DNA from: Firmicutes bacterium CAG:194
GTDB taxonomy: Bacteria > Bacillota > Clostridia > Lachnospirales > Lachnospiraceae
Assembly: GCA_000432915.1 (NCBI GenBank)
Contig: HF995228.1
Span: forward strand, 10,844-74,843
Length of the DNA stretch: 64,000 bases
Direction of reading: 5' to 3'
The translations under genes and the position numbers were made by a program. Below the pieces are notes generated by a model, which saw only the letters and a list, made by a program, of their open reading frames with translations, was not told the DNA's origin and did not search any database. This document shows, piece after piece, positions 1-9,974 of this stretch. How positions within the stretch are numbered: position 1 is the first letter of the stretch; every line of letters starts with the position of its first letter.

Positions 1-52
1 CCTTTATCCGGTTTTCCCGGTCATTATGCTTTTATTCTTCCTCTATATCCCG

Positions 53-2062
53 CTATCTCTTTTCGATCCGGTTCACCCGGCGTCTTCTGCGGAGCAATGC
101 TGAGAACGCACTGATCATGCCCGCTAATGACAGACCGCAAAGTGCAAGGAGCAGTCCAAGCGGGGTCTGATCTCCGGTTTTCGGCACTTTATTGCCACTT
201 CCGGTCGTTGTTATGCTCGTTGATGAAGTAAAGGTCGGGCTGTCATACATGGTCAGCAGTCCATTCTTTGCCTTCTTATAGTTACCCTTTGCATTTCTGA
301 TATACAACGTACCGTTTTTGTCAATTGCAAACCGGATATCCTTTGCCAGTTCATAACCTTCCGGCGCTTTTACCTCTGTCAATGTATAATAGGTATATTT
401 TTCATCCTGCGGCGCAGTAAAGATCTTGGCAGGCAGTGTCACTTCTTTACTCATGGAAGTAAAGGTGTACAGAACCTTTCCATCCGCATCCTTCACTGCA
501 AGCTCTGCATTTTCCAGATGCTTATGAGAATTTTCGTCCTTCTTTGCCACCTTGACCTGAATCTTTTCATCGGTCATAATAATTGACTTATCTTTGCTCT
601 TCTTACCGTTTACATATACATTGCCATCCTGATCCAGTTTGAACTTCACATCTGTGGCATAACTATATCCCTTTGGTGCTTTTGTTTCGGAAACCACATA
701 GGTCGTTCCTGCTGTAAATCTGCTGCTGTCAAAATATGCCGGTTTCCCGTCTGTCTTGATCGTGATCGCTTCAAAGGATGTATCCTTCTCCGCTGTGATC
801 TTCAGTGTTGCGCCTTTCAGATACTTGCCGTTTTCTGTCTTTTTGCTGACAGAAAGCTGCGCCATATCGTACATTGTCAGTACATGATCGGTCAATTCCG
901 TATATTTTTTGTCTGCACCGTCTGTCTCTACCAGATATAACTGTCCGCTTCGGCTGATCGCAAAATCAACCGATTCTGCCAGCCCATAGCCTTCCGGTGC
1001 TTCCAGCTCACATAAGCTGTAATATGCATAGTTCTGATCCGCCGAAGCCGTAAAGATACTGCCCGGTATTGTTGTTTTCTCTTTTTCTGATACAAAGCTG
1101 TACAGCGTTTCTCCTGCTTCATTTTTAATCGCCAGTTTTGCACCTTTCAATGATTTCCTGGTACTCAGGTCTTTCTTTGCCACATAAACCGTAACTGCCT
1201 TATCTACCATAGTCACCTGCCTGCCATCCGTTGCCGTAACACCGTCTATGCAGACACTGCCATCCGCTTTGAGTACAAAGCTGACCGGCTCTGCCACGCT
1301 GTAGCCCTGTGGCGGTGTGATCTCTGACAATACATAAGTCACATCTGCTTTCAATCCCTGTGGATAGTACTTATCTTTCGTTGTTGTAAAGCGGATTGGT
1401 GTAAAGCCGTCATCCTCCTGCGTTGCGATCTCTAATACAGCGCCTTCCAGTGCATTACCCTCTGTATCTACCTTCTGCACGCAGAACTTCGGCATATCAT
1501 AAACTGTCAGTTTCAGATCCTTTTTCTCTGTATAGATCTTTGTACCGTTTTCTTCTGTCACCAGATAAAGCTTACCGTCCCTGTCATATGCGAATCGGAT
1601 ATCATCCGCCATCTCATAACCATCCGGCGCTGTCACTTCATGCAGTATATACTCCAGATATCCCGCAGCCGGTGCTGTCAGCGCGGAAGTATCCACGCTT
1701 GTTGCTGCTTCCTCTGTAGTAAATGTAGTAACAACAGTACCGCTTTCGTCTAAAATTTCAAATTTCGCACCTGCCAGCTCACTGCTGCCGCCTGTTGCCT
1801 GCTTACTGACTGTCAGTGCCAGCTTTCCATCTTTGATATAAACAGTCCGGTTGGCTGCCTCCTGTCCGTCAATATAGATCTTATGATCCGCTGCCCCGAT
1901 CGTAAAGGTGATCGGATCTGCATACGCATAGCCCTGCGGTGCGGAAAGCTCTGTCAGGGTGTAGGTACAGCCCGGTGTAAAGGAAAGAATATCCCATGTT
2001 TTTACCGTTCCGTCACTGACCCAGGTGATCGGCGTAAAATGTGGATCGTCACTGCTTGTAAG
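53..2062 (-). pseudogene. C-terminal part of giant SpaA-repeat adhesin, cut off by an in-frame stop
   Basis: This stretch stays open in the same frame as the long adhesin upstream and is separated from it only by one TAG codon. It encodes the second half of a SpaA/Cna-B-like domain, about five more such domains (each opening with a V-x-K-K-D/T-like strand and carrying L-x-G-A and APxGY-type motifs), and a cell-wall sorting signal: VPKTG, a hydrophobic helix and an Arg-rich tail. The first usable start codon downstream of the stop is GTG at 1696, and I see no good ribosome site there, so independent translation looks unlikely. Without this part the upstream product would have no wall anchor. 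Known of the family: SpaA domains form rigid stalks with isopeptide bonds, and sortase attaches the protein at the LPXTG-like motif. Whether readthrough occurs is unknown. Confidence 0.8.
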
Positions 2063-2065
2063 CTA
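2063..2065 (-). other. In-frame amber (TAG) codon inside the adhesin gene
   Basis: The upstream reading frame ends ...LAGSRL-TAG and the same frame continues at once with LTSSDDPHFTP. This is the normal course of a SpaA repeat, where residues of a beta strand would be expected. CAG (Gln) to TAG is the simplest origin: one C-to-T change. The distance from the start at 8935 to the GTG at 1696 is a multiple of three, so this is a nonsense codon and not a frameshift. Confidence 0.9.
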
Positions 2066-5000
2066 CAGTCTGGAGCCCGCCAGTCCGATATCGGATCCCA
2101 GATCCTTTTTACCGATACCAAGACCTGCTTCATCATCTTCCATAACGATCATATTGTTTACGACATTTTTGTTATCCGCTCTTGTAATACTGCCGTTATC
2201 ATTAATCGTAAAGATAATATCATCTGCCTTCTTGAAGCCATCCGGTGCGGAAATCTCCCTTAAAATATAGGTCGTTCCCAGCTTCAGCTGTGCAGAAGGC
2301 ACCCTGTACACGCTGCCATCTGTTTTATAAGCATCCAGAATGACAGTCCCTATCTGATCCGGCTGTGATACATCATATTCTGCCAGCTTCAGCACTGCAC
2401 CGGGCAGGGGTGTACCAAACGCATCCTGCTTGCGCAGATATAATTTGATCGGTTCATCACGCACCAGTAATGTATCCCTGTCACCATTGATATTATTGGA
2501 ATTTCCTTCCAGAATCACGATCTTCTTTGTACTGTCCACACGGAACTTGATCATCACCGCGCTTCGATATCCGGTCGGTGCCCCTACTTCTTTCAGATAA
2601 TAATCTGTACCTGCTGAGAATAAGCCTGCAGCAAGCTTATGCGGGGTTCCGTCTGATGTCCATTCCGCAATCCTGTTCGGATCGGCTACTGTATCCCTGT
2701 AGAGCACAAAAGCTGCTCCCGCAATATCTTTTCCTGTCTCTGCATCCAGTTTTCTGATGTAAATGTCTTTCTTTTCCACATCCAGCATCGTCAATGTGCT
2801 GTCAGCGTGTAAGGTATATACATTCTGATTTGCCGCATCCTTTGTAACCGTATAGATCTTTCCGTCCGCAGCTACCGCAAAACGGATATCCGCTGCGATT
2901 TCGTAGCCGTTCGGTGCTGAGATTTCTTTTAATGTATATTCCTTGTTGCCTGTTTTCGGAGCCTCCAGAATACCTGCAGGTAATTGGTAAACACTCGTGT
3001 TTGTTGTAAAGCTGGTCACAAGTGCATCATTTTCATCATAAATACCCAGAAGCGCTCCTGCCAGATTTTTATTTGTCACACTATCCTGCTTACTGATCCG
3101 AAGCAGCAATGGTGCATCTCTGACTGTGATCGTCTGTCCGTTTTTCTCGGCCGTCGTGATCAACCGGAGACTGCCATCCGTCTCAAATACAAATTCAATA
3201 TCGTTTGTATAAGTATATCCCGCCGGTGCTTTTGTTTCGGACAGTATATAATGCTTTCCTGTCGTCATCTTCTCTGTCGTCACAATATGGGCACGGTCTG
3301 TACTTACCCAGCTGTCCAGCACAACGGTCGGATCATCCTTTTCTGTGATCGTAAAGGAAGCGCCCGGTACTTCTACCGCTCCGCCAACCGCCTTTTTGCT
3401 GACTGTCAGACTGAGTTTTGTATCCTTCACTGTTATACTGTGCATCGTCTCGTCACTGATGACGATCTTCTGCATGGTCGTATCCACACTGTAGCCATCC
3501 GGCGCTCCCGTTTCTTTCAGATAATATGTACCACAAGGCAGATTCTCAAACACGGCAATTCCCTTCTCGTTCGTCTTTGCCGGATTGGTCAGTCCCGTGA
3601 TCACTACCTTTGTTGTCTGATCCGCTTTATATAATGTAAATTCAGCATCTTTCAGAAGCGTTGCAGCACTCGCACCTGTCTTGGTTACCCAGATCTTACC
3701 CTTTATCGGGGTATTTTTGATCGTAGCGCTTGCCTCACTTGTTGCAGTCAGTTTATAATCTCCCGCCCATGCAATTTCGGTCTCCGTTTTTGGTGTTGTA
3801 TCAGCATCCGCATAGATATTCAGTTCACTCTTATTTGACGCAAATAAGATTCTGTCAACTGCCGTCGGTGCTCTGTATCCCGCAGGCGCTGTTTTTTCTA
3901 TAACTTCATAGCTTGTATCTGCTGCATCCGTCTCAACACTGATCCGCTTAAAATATGCAATACCACTGCTATTTGTTACTGCTGTGATACCGGTTGCCAC
4001 TCCGTTTTTATAAAGTTCAAACACTGCATCCGCAAGTGCTGCATCTGATTCTGCATCTGTTTTCTTTACCTTAAAACTGATCAGTGGCGGTGTCGTGCTT
4101 AATCTTTTATTCTGAATGGTCAGATTCTGCAGATTACCGTCTGCATCTGTGTATTTTGTTACAAGTGTATCCGAATCCACGACTACCTTGTAAACCTGAT
4201 TATCTCTCTGGTAGACAATGGAAGCATCCGGCGTATCCGGTGCTTTTGTTTCCTGTACATAATAAGTTCCGTAGGTAAGATCTTTGAAATACAGCTGGCC
4301 TTCTGCAGCACCTGAACCCATGGCGGAAGCTTCTGCCGCCGTCATTGTCTTGCCTGTCTTCAGGGCGACCATGTTTTCATCATATAAGGTAAACTCAGCA
4401 CCGGAAAGTGCTGCGCCTGCATCATCTGTCTTCATCAGACAGATCTGCCCTTTCTGCTTCTCATTGGATAACATCTTATCCAGCACCGTTCCCGCTGTAT
4501 AGCTGCCCAGGATCTCAGCCGCAGTGATCGTTACTTTTGCAGATGACAGCTTATAACCTGCCGGTGCTTTCAGCTCCTGCAGATAATAATCGCCATATAC
4601 AATATCTGTAAAGGTTACCTTTCCGTTACTGCCTGTCGTTGCGGTTTTTATTCTGGCTCCGTCGTTTGTAAAGAGACCGATCTCAGCACCGGCAAGCAGT
4701 TCTCCTCCTTCTCCGGTTTTGGTCAGACAGATATCACATTTATATCGTTTGTTGATGATCGTCAGATTGTTGTCACCGGCAGTATCTACTGTAACCTTGA
4801 TCCTTTCAGTGGTTGGAAGGGCCTCATAGCCAACCTTTCCGGTTTCTTCCTTTACCTTATAATTTCCGAATGGAATATCCTCAAATCGCGCAATACCATT
4901 TTCATCGCTGGTCACTTTATAATGGGCACCATTTCTCTTATATTCACTATCATCTTCGTTATACAGACAGAATACAACACCATCCAGCGGAACCGCTACC

Positions 5001-8000
5001 GTAGAATCATCCACTTTTTTGATCACAATATCTCCGATCGCCTTTTCATTGGTAACCGTTACCGTCTCTGTCACATCTGCATTTTCTGTTCCGGTTCCGA
5101 TCGTGACCTTGCGCACGGTTGTATCGAGTACATATCCGTCCGGTGCCTTTGTTTCCCTGTAATAATAAGTCGTTCCAGGCTCCAGATCTGTAAAAGTCAG
5201 TTTACCATTTACATCTGTCGTCTTTGTATCGATACGGTCAGAGCAGTCTGCATCACGATAAATACTGAACTCTGCATTTTCCAAAGATACAACCGGATCC
5301 GAATCCTTCTCTGTCTTTGTCAGTGTCAGACTTGCTTTTGCCTTCTCATTGGTAATCTCATAGGCACTGCTTTGTGGTGTGCCCGGCGTACCGCCTAATA
5401 CGCAATATGCTGTCTCTGTTGCTGTCTTTACATCGATCTTGTAGATCGTATTGCCAGCCTTGTAGCCCGGAAGCGGTGCGATTTCCTTTAAGTAATAGGT
5501 TTTTCCAATATCCAGATTTGAAAATGTAACAATTCCGCTACTTGATGTTACATGTTTTGCTACCAGTTTATCTTCCGCACAGGTTGCATCTGTATACAGT
5601 CCAAATTCCACCCCTGCAAGCACTACTCCTGACACTGCATCTTTTTTCTCGATCAGTGCGCTTCCCCTTGGTGTTGCCGGTTTATAATTCTCAATTTCGA
5701 TTTCGTAATACTTTGTACCATTGGAATCAGTTTTCAGATTCACATCATCATAGTCTGTAATCACCTTTTCCGCAGATCCTTCTCCATTTTCCGGATTGAT
5801 ATAAGTATAACCGTCCGGTGTCTGGAACTCTACCAGCTTCAGATCATAACCGGTAAGCATATTCAGGTCTTTAAATACCGCATATCCATCCTTTCCTGAT
5901 GTTGCCTCACCGATACAGATATTACTGCCATCCAGATACAGTTTAAAGACCGCACCTGCAAGTGGGGCACCCGTGCCCTTATCAATCTTTTTGACACGGA
6001 TCTCATGCTTTGTAACCGCACCTGCGGAAGAGGAACTGAAGGATACGTTTTTGATCGTATCACTCGTATCTGACACATTCTTTCCGGTTCCCGTAAAGTT
6101 TACCGTATTGGCGATCGTCTTTCCGCTCAGTTCTGCTGCCAGACAGTTAAACCGGGTACGGAATTTAAAGACATACTCATCGGAACCAATATTCGGCAGC
6201 TGAACCGTGATCTTTCCGTTCATAACAGCAATAACCGCCGAAACTTCCGTCTCCGTTACCTGTGTGTCATTTCCGCTCTTTACTTTTGTAACTTTATATA
6301 ATTTACCACTGACATAATCAAAATAAGAAGGGAGCTGATCGGTAATGACCGGATCAGCCACTGCCGACATATCATAATGTCCTTCATTGATCTTAACGCT
6401 CCAGTCTACATACTGGTTACCCGCTTTATAGTCATATACTTTTTCCAGCACACCACCGGTCTCACCGGTCAGTTTTTTCCTGGCATCATCTGTAACCGAA
6501 ATATCTCCTTCAAAATCCAGCCTGATCTTTGCGTCATTTTCATAGGACCTGGAAGCTGTCGCATCATCAGAGCTTGTCGTCTTCGTTTCATAGCAGATCC
6601 AGAAATCTTTCCGGAAAAATCCCGCCTGCACCGGTTCCGTCAGAGCAAAGATATATTTCAGGCTCTGGATCCCCGTTGTCGGATCTACTGTGACCGTCGG
6701 TGTCACAGATACCGGATTTGCATCATAGTATGGGTTCTGCAGACGCATACTGCCATCCACATATTCCTGTCCGGCCGGCAATACATCTGTAATTTCCGCA
6801 CCTTTCACCGTCAGCTTCGGATTTGTTACCTGAAGCGTCCATGTGATCGTACCGTCTCCGTTCATCTTACCGTCTTTCGCCAGGATATCCGGCTTTTTGA
6901 TCTGCTGCCATGTCTGTGCAGTCGAATCAATTGGAGTTGTATTCATATCACTGGTCATGGATGCCTTGTTTTCAAATAACGGCCAGCTGCTTGCATCAAA
7001 TGCGGTCGGATCCTTCACCTTCGTCACGATCGTGATGACCTTTTTTGCATCCAGCTTGTCAAATCTAAAGACAAGCTTACCGTTTTCCGCATCAGAAGAA
7101 GCATCCAGTGCCTCGGATGCGCTGACAAATGCCATTTCATGATCCGAACCTGAAACCTTGTTCGCGCCGTTTCCTGCCCGGAATGTATCTGTCACAGTGA
7201 CATTTTCCAGTGTCTTGCCTTCCTCGTTTACCACGATCTCCCATGTAAAGGTATTGGTGATCTTATTAAAATCCTTAAAGCTCTTTTTCAACAGATTGTA
7301 GCCCGGTACGGTGGCACTTGTTGTTACATCGTATACGCCACCCTGCAGTTTACCGGTATTTTTGTAGCTGCCCTGTGAAAAATCTGTTACCTTCGTTTTA
7401 TACTTGATCGTAACGGTGTCTGTATAAGCAGTTCCTGCAGGAATTGCCACTTCAAAGCCACTTTCGCTCTTTTTAGTCGCACTGAGTCCCGCCGGCGTGA
7501 TCTGGATGGAATCCTCAACAAGCTCCTGTCCGGTTTCCACATTATCCAAATAAGAAGTTCCCTGAATATCCAGATTCTCTGCATTTATAGTTACAGTCCA
7601 CTCGATCGTACCATCTGCTGCAATGCTGCTTCCCGTCTTTTTCAGCATATCCGGTTTAATGGATACGGTTCCTTTGTTGCTGACACCCTTATCCGTATCA
7701 TCATCCGGGTTAAATGCCGCCGTATTGTCCACCAGCGCTGTTGTACTGTCATTGATCGTACCACCAAAAATACTCTTATCATAATAGGTACAGAATTTTA
7801 CCTTTGCATGATAATGGGAGGTAACTCCCGCTACCTTAATATCAATACTGCTGTCTCCGTTTTTCGCTGTCGTTGTAATCGTTCCACCTGTACTGTCTGT
7901 CAGCTGGGGATACCCTGGAATCTCCGCATAAGTAAGTCCTGTCGGCAGATTATCCGTGATCACACCATCCAGTGATGTTCTGCCTTCCTGACCGAGCTCT

Positions 8001-8935
8001 ACCGTCCATTCAATATAATTTTGTCCGTTGATATTAACGATCTTGCTGCCATATTTGCTGATGCTGACATCCTTCGGATCCGGTTTTTTATCATCATCCG
8101 TTTTATCTGTTGTATTTACCGTGAATTTAAAATCACCTGTAGCAGTTGGAAACGCAATATTCTCTGTCTTTCCCTCTTCCTGCAGGGATTCCGAAAAGCC
8201 GCCTTCAAACTGTACATAAAAGTTAACATTGGTATTGGATCCGATCGCATCCGTATCAAACCGGAAGGACAATGTTCCGTCTTTCGCAATATGAACAGTA
8301 CCAATGGACTTGCCGTTATGATCAGCCAGCTTATGATCTGCCTCTACATCAACGCGGATCGTATCAGGGAGCTTATAAATATAAGCAGTATCCTTATTGA
8401 CCGCTGTTCCGTTTCCCAGCTTGAAATCCAGTCGCATATTGATATCCGCGTTGTATGGCAGATTAAATGTACCGTTTTCTGTCAATTCTTCTACAACACT
8501 ACCGCCTTTTCCATCTGAATAGGTCGCCTTCAATGTCAGCTTATCCAGTGTGATCGTTGTATTGTCAAAAATATCTGCACTGCCTGCCTTGTCTGCTTCA
8601 ATATCCGTTGCCGCATCCACCGCAACCGGTTCGCTTTCCTCTCCTGCATTCCGGTCTTCTGCAGCAGCTGCCGGCTGCTCTGTTGCGCCTGTCACAGTTA
8701 CAGTCTTCCCCTCTGTAGCATCTGCAGTTGTATCCGTATCTTCCGTCTGCACCATGGCATCCGGCAGCATACTGATATCATTATCCGATACCGCACTTAC
8801 ATTGGACGGTATATTGGAAAACAGCATCATGCCTGCCAACAGAAGTGCCATGACCCGTCTGCCTATTTTTCTCCTCTTTTTCTGTTCTTTGATCTCTGCC
8901 TCAGTGAAATATTCATTTCTCTTCATATCCCGCAT
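2063..8935 (-). CDS. Giant secreted adhesin, N-terminal 2290 residues (SpaA/Cna-B repeats)
   Basis: Surface adhesin or pilin-like stalk. A long signal peptide of the KxYxxR/export type (charged first 27 residues, then MALLLAGMMLF) leads into an acidic linker. Next come a collagen-binding-like N-terminal domain (about residues 110-260) and roughly five related isopeptide-adhesin domains, each with an I/T-x-W-T/E-V-x motif (to about residue 975). About twelve complete SpaA-like repeats follow, and a thirteenth is interrupted by TAG. The full frame through the stop would be 2960 codons. AGGAG lies only 2 bases before the ATG at 8935 but 11 before a second ATG at 8926, so the true start may be three codons in. 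The next upstream gene is a sortase, its probable partner. As it stands the product would be secreted without a wall anchor. Confidence 0.85.
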   Translation of the reverse strand: MRDMKRNEYFTEAEIKEQKKRRKIGRRVMALLLAGMMLFSNIPSNVSAVSDNDISMLPDAMVQTEDTDTTADATEGKTVTVTGATEQPAAAAEDRNAGEESEPVAVDAATDIEADKAGSADIFDNTTITLDKLTLKATYSDGKGGSVVEELTENGTFNLPYNADINMRLDFKLGNGTAVNKDTAYIYKLPDTIRVDVEADHKLADHNGKSIGTVHIAKDGTLSFRFDTDAIGSNTNVNFYVQFEGGFSESLQEEGKTENIAFPTATGDFKFTVNTTDKTDDDKKPDPKDVSISKYGSKIVNINGQNYIEWTVELGQEGRTSLDGVITDNLPTGLTYAEIPGYPQLTDSTGGTITTTAKNGDSSIDIKVAGVTSHYHAKVKFCTYYDKSIFGGTINDSTTALVDNTAAFNPDDDTDKGVSNKGTVSIKPDMLKKTGSSIAADGTIEWTVTINAENLDIQGTSYLDNVETGQELVEDSIQITPAGLSATKKSESGFEVAIPAGTAYTDTVTIKYKTKVTDFSQGSYKNTGKLQGGVYDVTTSATVPGYNLLKKSFKDFNKITNTFTWEIVVNEEGKTLENVTVTDTFRAGNGANKVSGSDHEMAFVSASEALDASSDAENGKLVFRFDKLDAKKVITIVTKVKDPTAFDASSWPLFENKASMTSDMNTTPIDSTAQTWQQIKKPDILAKDGKMNGDGTITWTLQVTNPKLTVKGAEITDVLPAGQEYVDGSMRLQNPYYDANPVSVTPTVTVDPTTGIQSLKYIFALTEPVQAGFFRKDFWICYETKTTSSDDATASRSYENDAKIRLDFEGDISVTDDARKKLTGETGGVLEKVYDYKAGNQYVDWSVKINEGHYDMSAVADPVITDQLPSYFDYVSGKLYKVTKVKSGNDTQVTETEVSAVIAVMNGKITVQLPNIGSDEYVFKFRTRFNCLAAELSGKTIANTVNFTGTGKNVSDTSDTIKNVSFSSSSAGAVTKHEIRVKKIDKGTGAPLAGAVFKLYLDGSNICIGEATSGKDGYAVFKDLNMLTGYDLKLVEFQTPDGYTYINPENGEGSAEKVITDYDDVNLKTDSNGTKYYEIEIENYKPATPRGSALIEKKDAVSGVVLAGVEFGLYTDATCAEDKLVAKHVTSSSGIVTFSNLDIGKTYYLKEIAPLPGYKAGNTIYKIDVKTATETAYCVLGGTPGTPQSSAYEITNEKAKASLTLTKTEKDSDPVVSLENAEFSIYRDADCSDRIDTKTTDVNGKLTFTDLEPGTTYYYRETKAPDGYVLDTTVRKVTIGTGTENADVTETVTVTNEKAIGDIVIKKVDDSTVAVPLDGVVFCLYNEDDSEYKRNGAHYKVTSDENGIARFEDIPFGNYKVKEETGKVGYEALPTTERIKVTVDTAGDNNLTIINKRYKCDICLTKTGEGGELLAGAEIGLFTNDGARIKTATTGSNGKVTFTDIVYGDYYLQELKAPAGYKLSSAKVTITAAEILGSYTAGTVLDKMLSNEKQKGQICLMKTDDAGAALSGAEFTLYDENMVALKTGKTMTAAEASAMGSGAAEGQLYFKDLTYGTYYVQETKAPDTPDASIVYQRDNQVYKVVVDSDTLVTKYTDADGNLQNLTIQNKRLSTTPPLISFKVKKTDAESDAALADAVFELYKNGVATGITAVTNSSGIAYFKRISVETDAADTSYEVIEKTAPAGYRAPTAVDRILFASNKSELNIYADADTTPKTETEIAWAGDYKLTATSEASATIKNTPIKGKIWVTKTGASAATLLKDAEFTLYKADQTTKVVITGLTNPAKTNEKGIAVFENLPCGTYYLKETGAPDGYSVDTTMQKIVISDETMHSITVKDTKLSLTVSKKAVGGAVEVPGASFTITEKDDPTVVLDSWVSTDRAHIVTTEKMTTGKHYILSETKAPAGYTYTNDIEFVFETDGSLRLITTAEKNGQTITVRDAPLLLRISKQDSVTNKNLAGALLGIYDENDALVTSFTTNTSVYQLPAGILEAPKTGNKEYTLKEISAPNGYEIAADIRFAVAADGKIYTVTKDAANQNVYTLHADSTLTMLDVEKKDIYIRKLDAETGKDIAGAAFVLYRDTVADPNRIAEWTSDGTPHKLAAGLFSAGTDYYLKEVGAPTGYRSAVMIKFRVDSTKKIVILEGNSNNINGDRDTLLVRDEPIKLYLRKQDAFGTPLPGAVLKLAEYDVSQPDQIGTVILDAYKTDGSVYRVPSAQLKLGTTYILREISAPDGFKKADDIIFTINDNGSITRADNKNVVNNMIVMEDDEAGLGIGKKDLGSDIGLAGSRL

Positions 8936-9028
8936 AACTCCTGTTTTATCCCTGTTTTTTTATTTCTGATCCGGGTCGATATCCGCCTCTCTTTACACGC
9001 GGATATAATCCACCCATTATTACTTTAC

Positions 9029-9057
9029 ATAATATAATATTTTATAGGTTCTTGCAA
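9029..9057 (-). promoter_or_regulatory. Promoter of the adhesin gene
   Basis: Reading the minus strand, TTGCAA (9057-9052) and TATTAT (9034-9029) are separated by 17 bases. The roughly 90-base leader that follows can form an 8-bp hairpin (ATATCCGC with GCGGATAT) before the ribosome site. Confidence 0.6.
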
Positions 9058-9142
9058 CATCCTTTCCTTTTGTCCGGCAAATCTTTATCGCATTCTTATC
9101 TTTATTTTACGCATTTATAGCTTTGTTTTGTGAATTGTATAC

Positions 9143-9179
9143 AAAAAAAGCGGCAGACATTTTCTATAAGTCCACCGCT
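9143..9179 (-). terminator. Rho-independent terminator after the sortase gene
   Basis: On the minus strand a stem of AGCGGTGGAC with GTCTGCCGCT (one mismatch) is followed directly by seven T. It lies just past the sortase stop and separates the pur-sortase unit from the adhesin promoter. Confidence 0.8.
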
Positions 9180-9200
9180 CCATTCCGGTTCCATATTTTC

Positions 9201-9974
9201 TTACTTTTTATAAGCCGCTACTACCATCCGTTCGTCCTCCGAGCCATAGGCACAGGTGGATAACAAAAGCAGCTTATCTTCATTCCCCGGCTGCTCATAC
9301 CATACCGCATGTTTGCGGATCTGTTTCAGATATGCAGTCAGGCTGTCCGCATCCTTTGGAATCTCCTCATAAGCAAAGTAATCTTCTTTTGTCAGATCGA
9401 TCTGCAATATAGCAAACACTTCGTATGTGTCAAAGCCTTCGCCCATGTCCAGAAAGATCTCGCTGTGCGCCTGTCTGAACTCCTTGTCCCTATACTGTTT
9501 CAGGCTGCCAAACATCGTACCGTCCTTCATATGATGTCCGTGCAACAGCAGTACCGGATCTTCCGTGCTGCAGCTTTCATCTAAAAAGATCGTTCCGTGT
9601 GCATTCTTCTCCCCATAAAAATTATGGTTCAGATAATAGCTGTTATTCCGCTGCACAACAGGATATTCGATCTCTGTATCCGGGATATACAGATAAGCCA
9701 CATAATCTTCGTTTCTCTCCCGGTAGACAGATGCATTGATCTGCGGAAATTCCTGCTCATCCTGATCCTCATCTTTTGCATTCCCCTGATTATTCTCTGC
9801 CGCTTCCGTCTGCACCTGTCTGCCAAGCTCACGCAGTTCTTCATCCATGCTTTTTTCCTGCCTGTAATCCCTGTAATAGCGCAATAGGAAAACGGCGCAT
9901 ATTACAAACACGATCAGACAGATGATCCCTATGAAAAGAAGCAGGAAATCCTGCTTCTTTTTGTTATGCTTCAT
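9201..9974 (-). CDS. srtB: Class B-like sortase
   Basis: Membrane-anchored transpeptidase that joins LPXTG-like proteins to the wall or to each other. The 257-residue protein has one N-terminal membrane helix (about residues 9-31), an acidic linker, and the sortase core. The core shows the catalytic His in LLHGHHMKDGTMFG, Cys in LLSTCAYG and Arg in EDERMVV; the insertion before the Cys and the LSTC form point to class B. I take the ATG at 9974 (GGAAAGG six bases upstream) over the upstream one at 10040, which would run 66 bases deeper into purD. The chosen start overlaps the purD stop by 11 bases, so translation is probably coupled to the purine operon. The likely substrate is the VPKTG adhesin downstream, although class B enzymes often prefer other motifs. 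Confidence 0.85.
   Translation of the reverse strand: MKHNKKKQDFLLLFIGIICLIVFVICAVFLLRYYRDYRQEKSMDEELRELGRQVQTEAAENNQGNAKDEDQDEQEFPQINASVYRERNEDYVAYLYIPDTEIEYPVVQRNNSYYLNHNFYGEKNAHGTIFLDESCSTEDPVLLLHGHHMKDGTMFGSLKQYRDKEFRQAHSEIFLDMGEGFDTYEVFAILQIDLTKEDYFAYEEIPKDADSLTAYLKQIRKHAVWYEQPGNEDKLLLLSTCAYGSEDERMVVAAYKK

Noticed and set aside
2063..2065. Recoding of TAG as pyrrolysine or another residue
   Set aside because: No recoding structure nearby, and no Pyl machinery is visible in this window; a point mutation is simpler.
2984..3634. Long open frames on the plus strand opposite the adhesin (also 6377-6979 and others)
   Set aside because: They are shadows of the repetitive adhesin coding frame, with no ribosome site and low-complexity, Cys/Arg-rich text.
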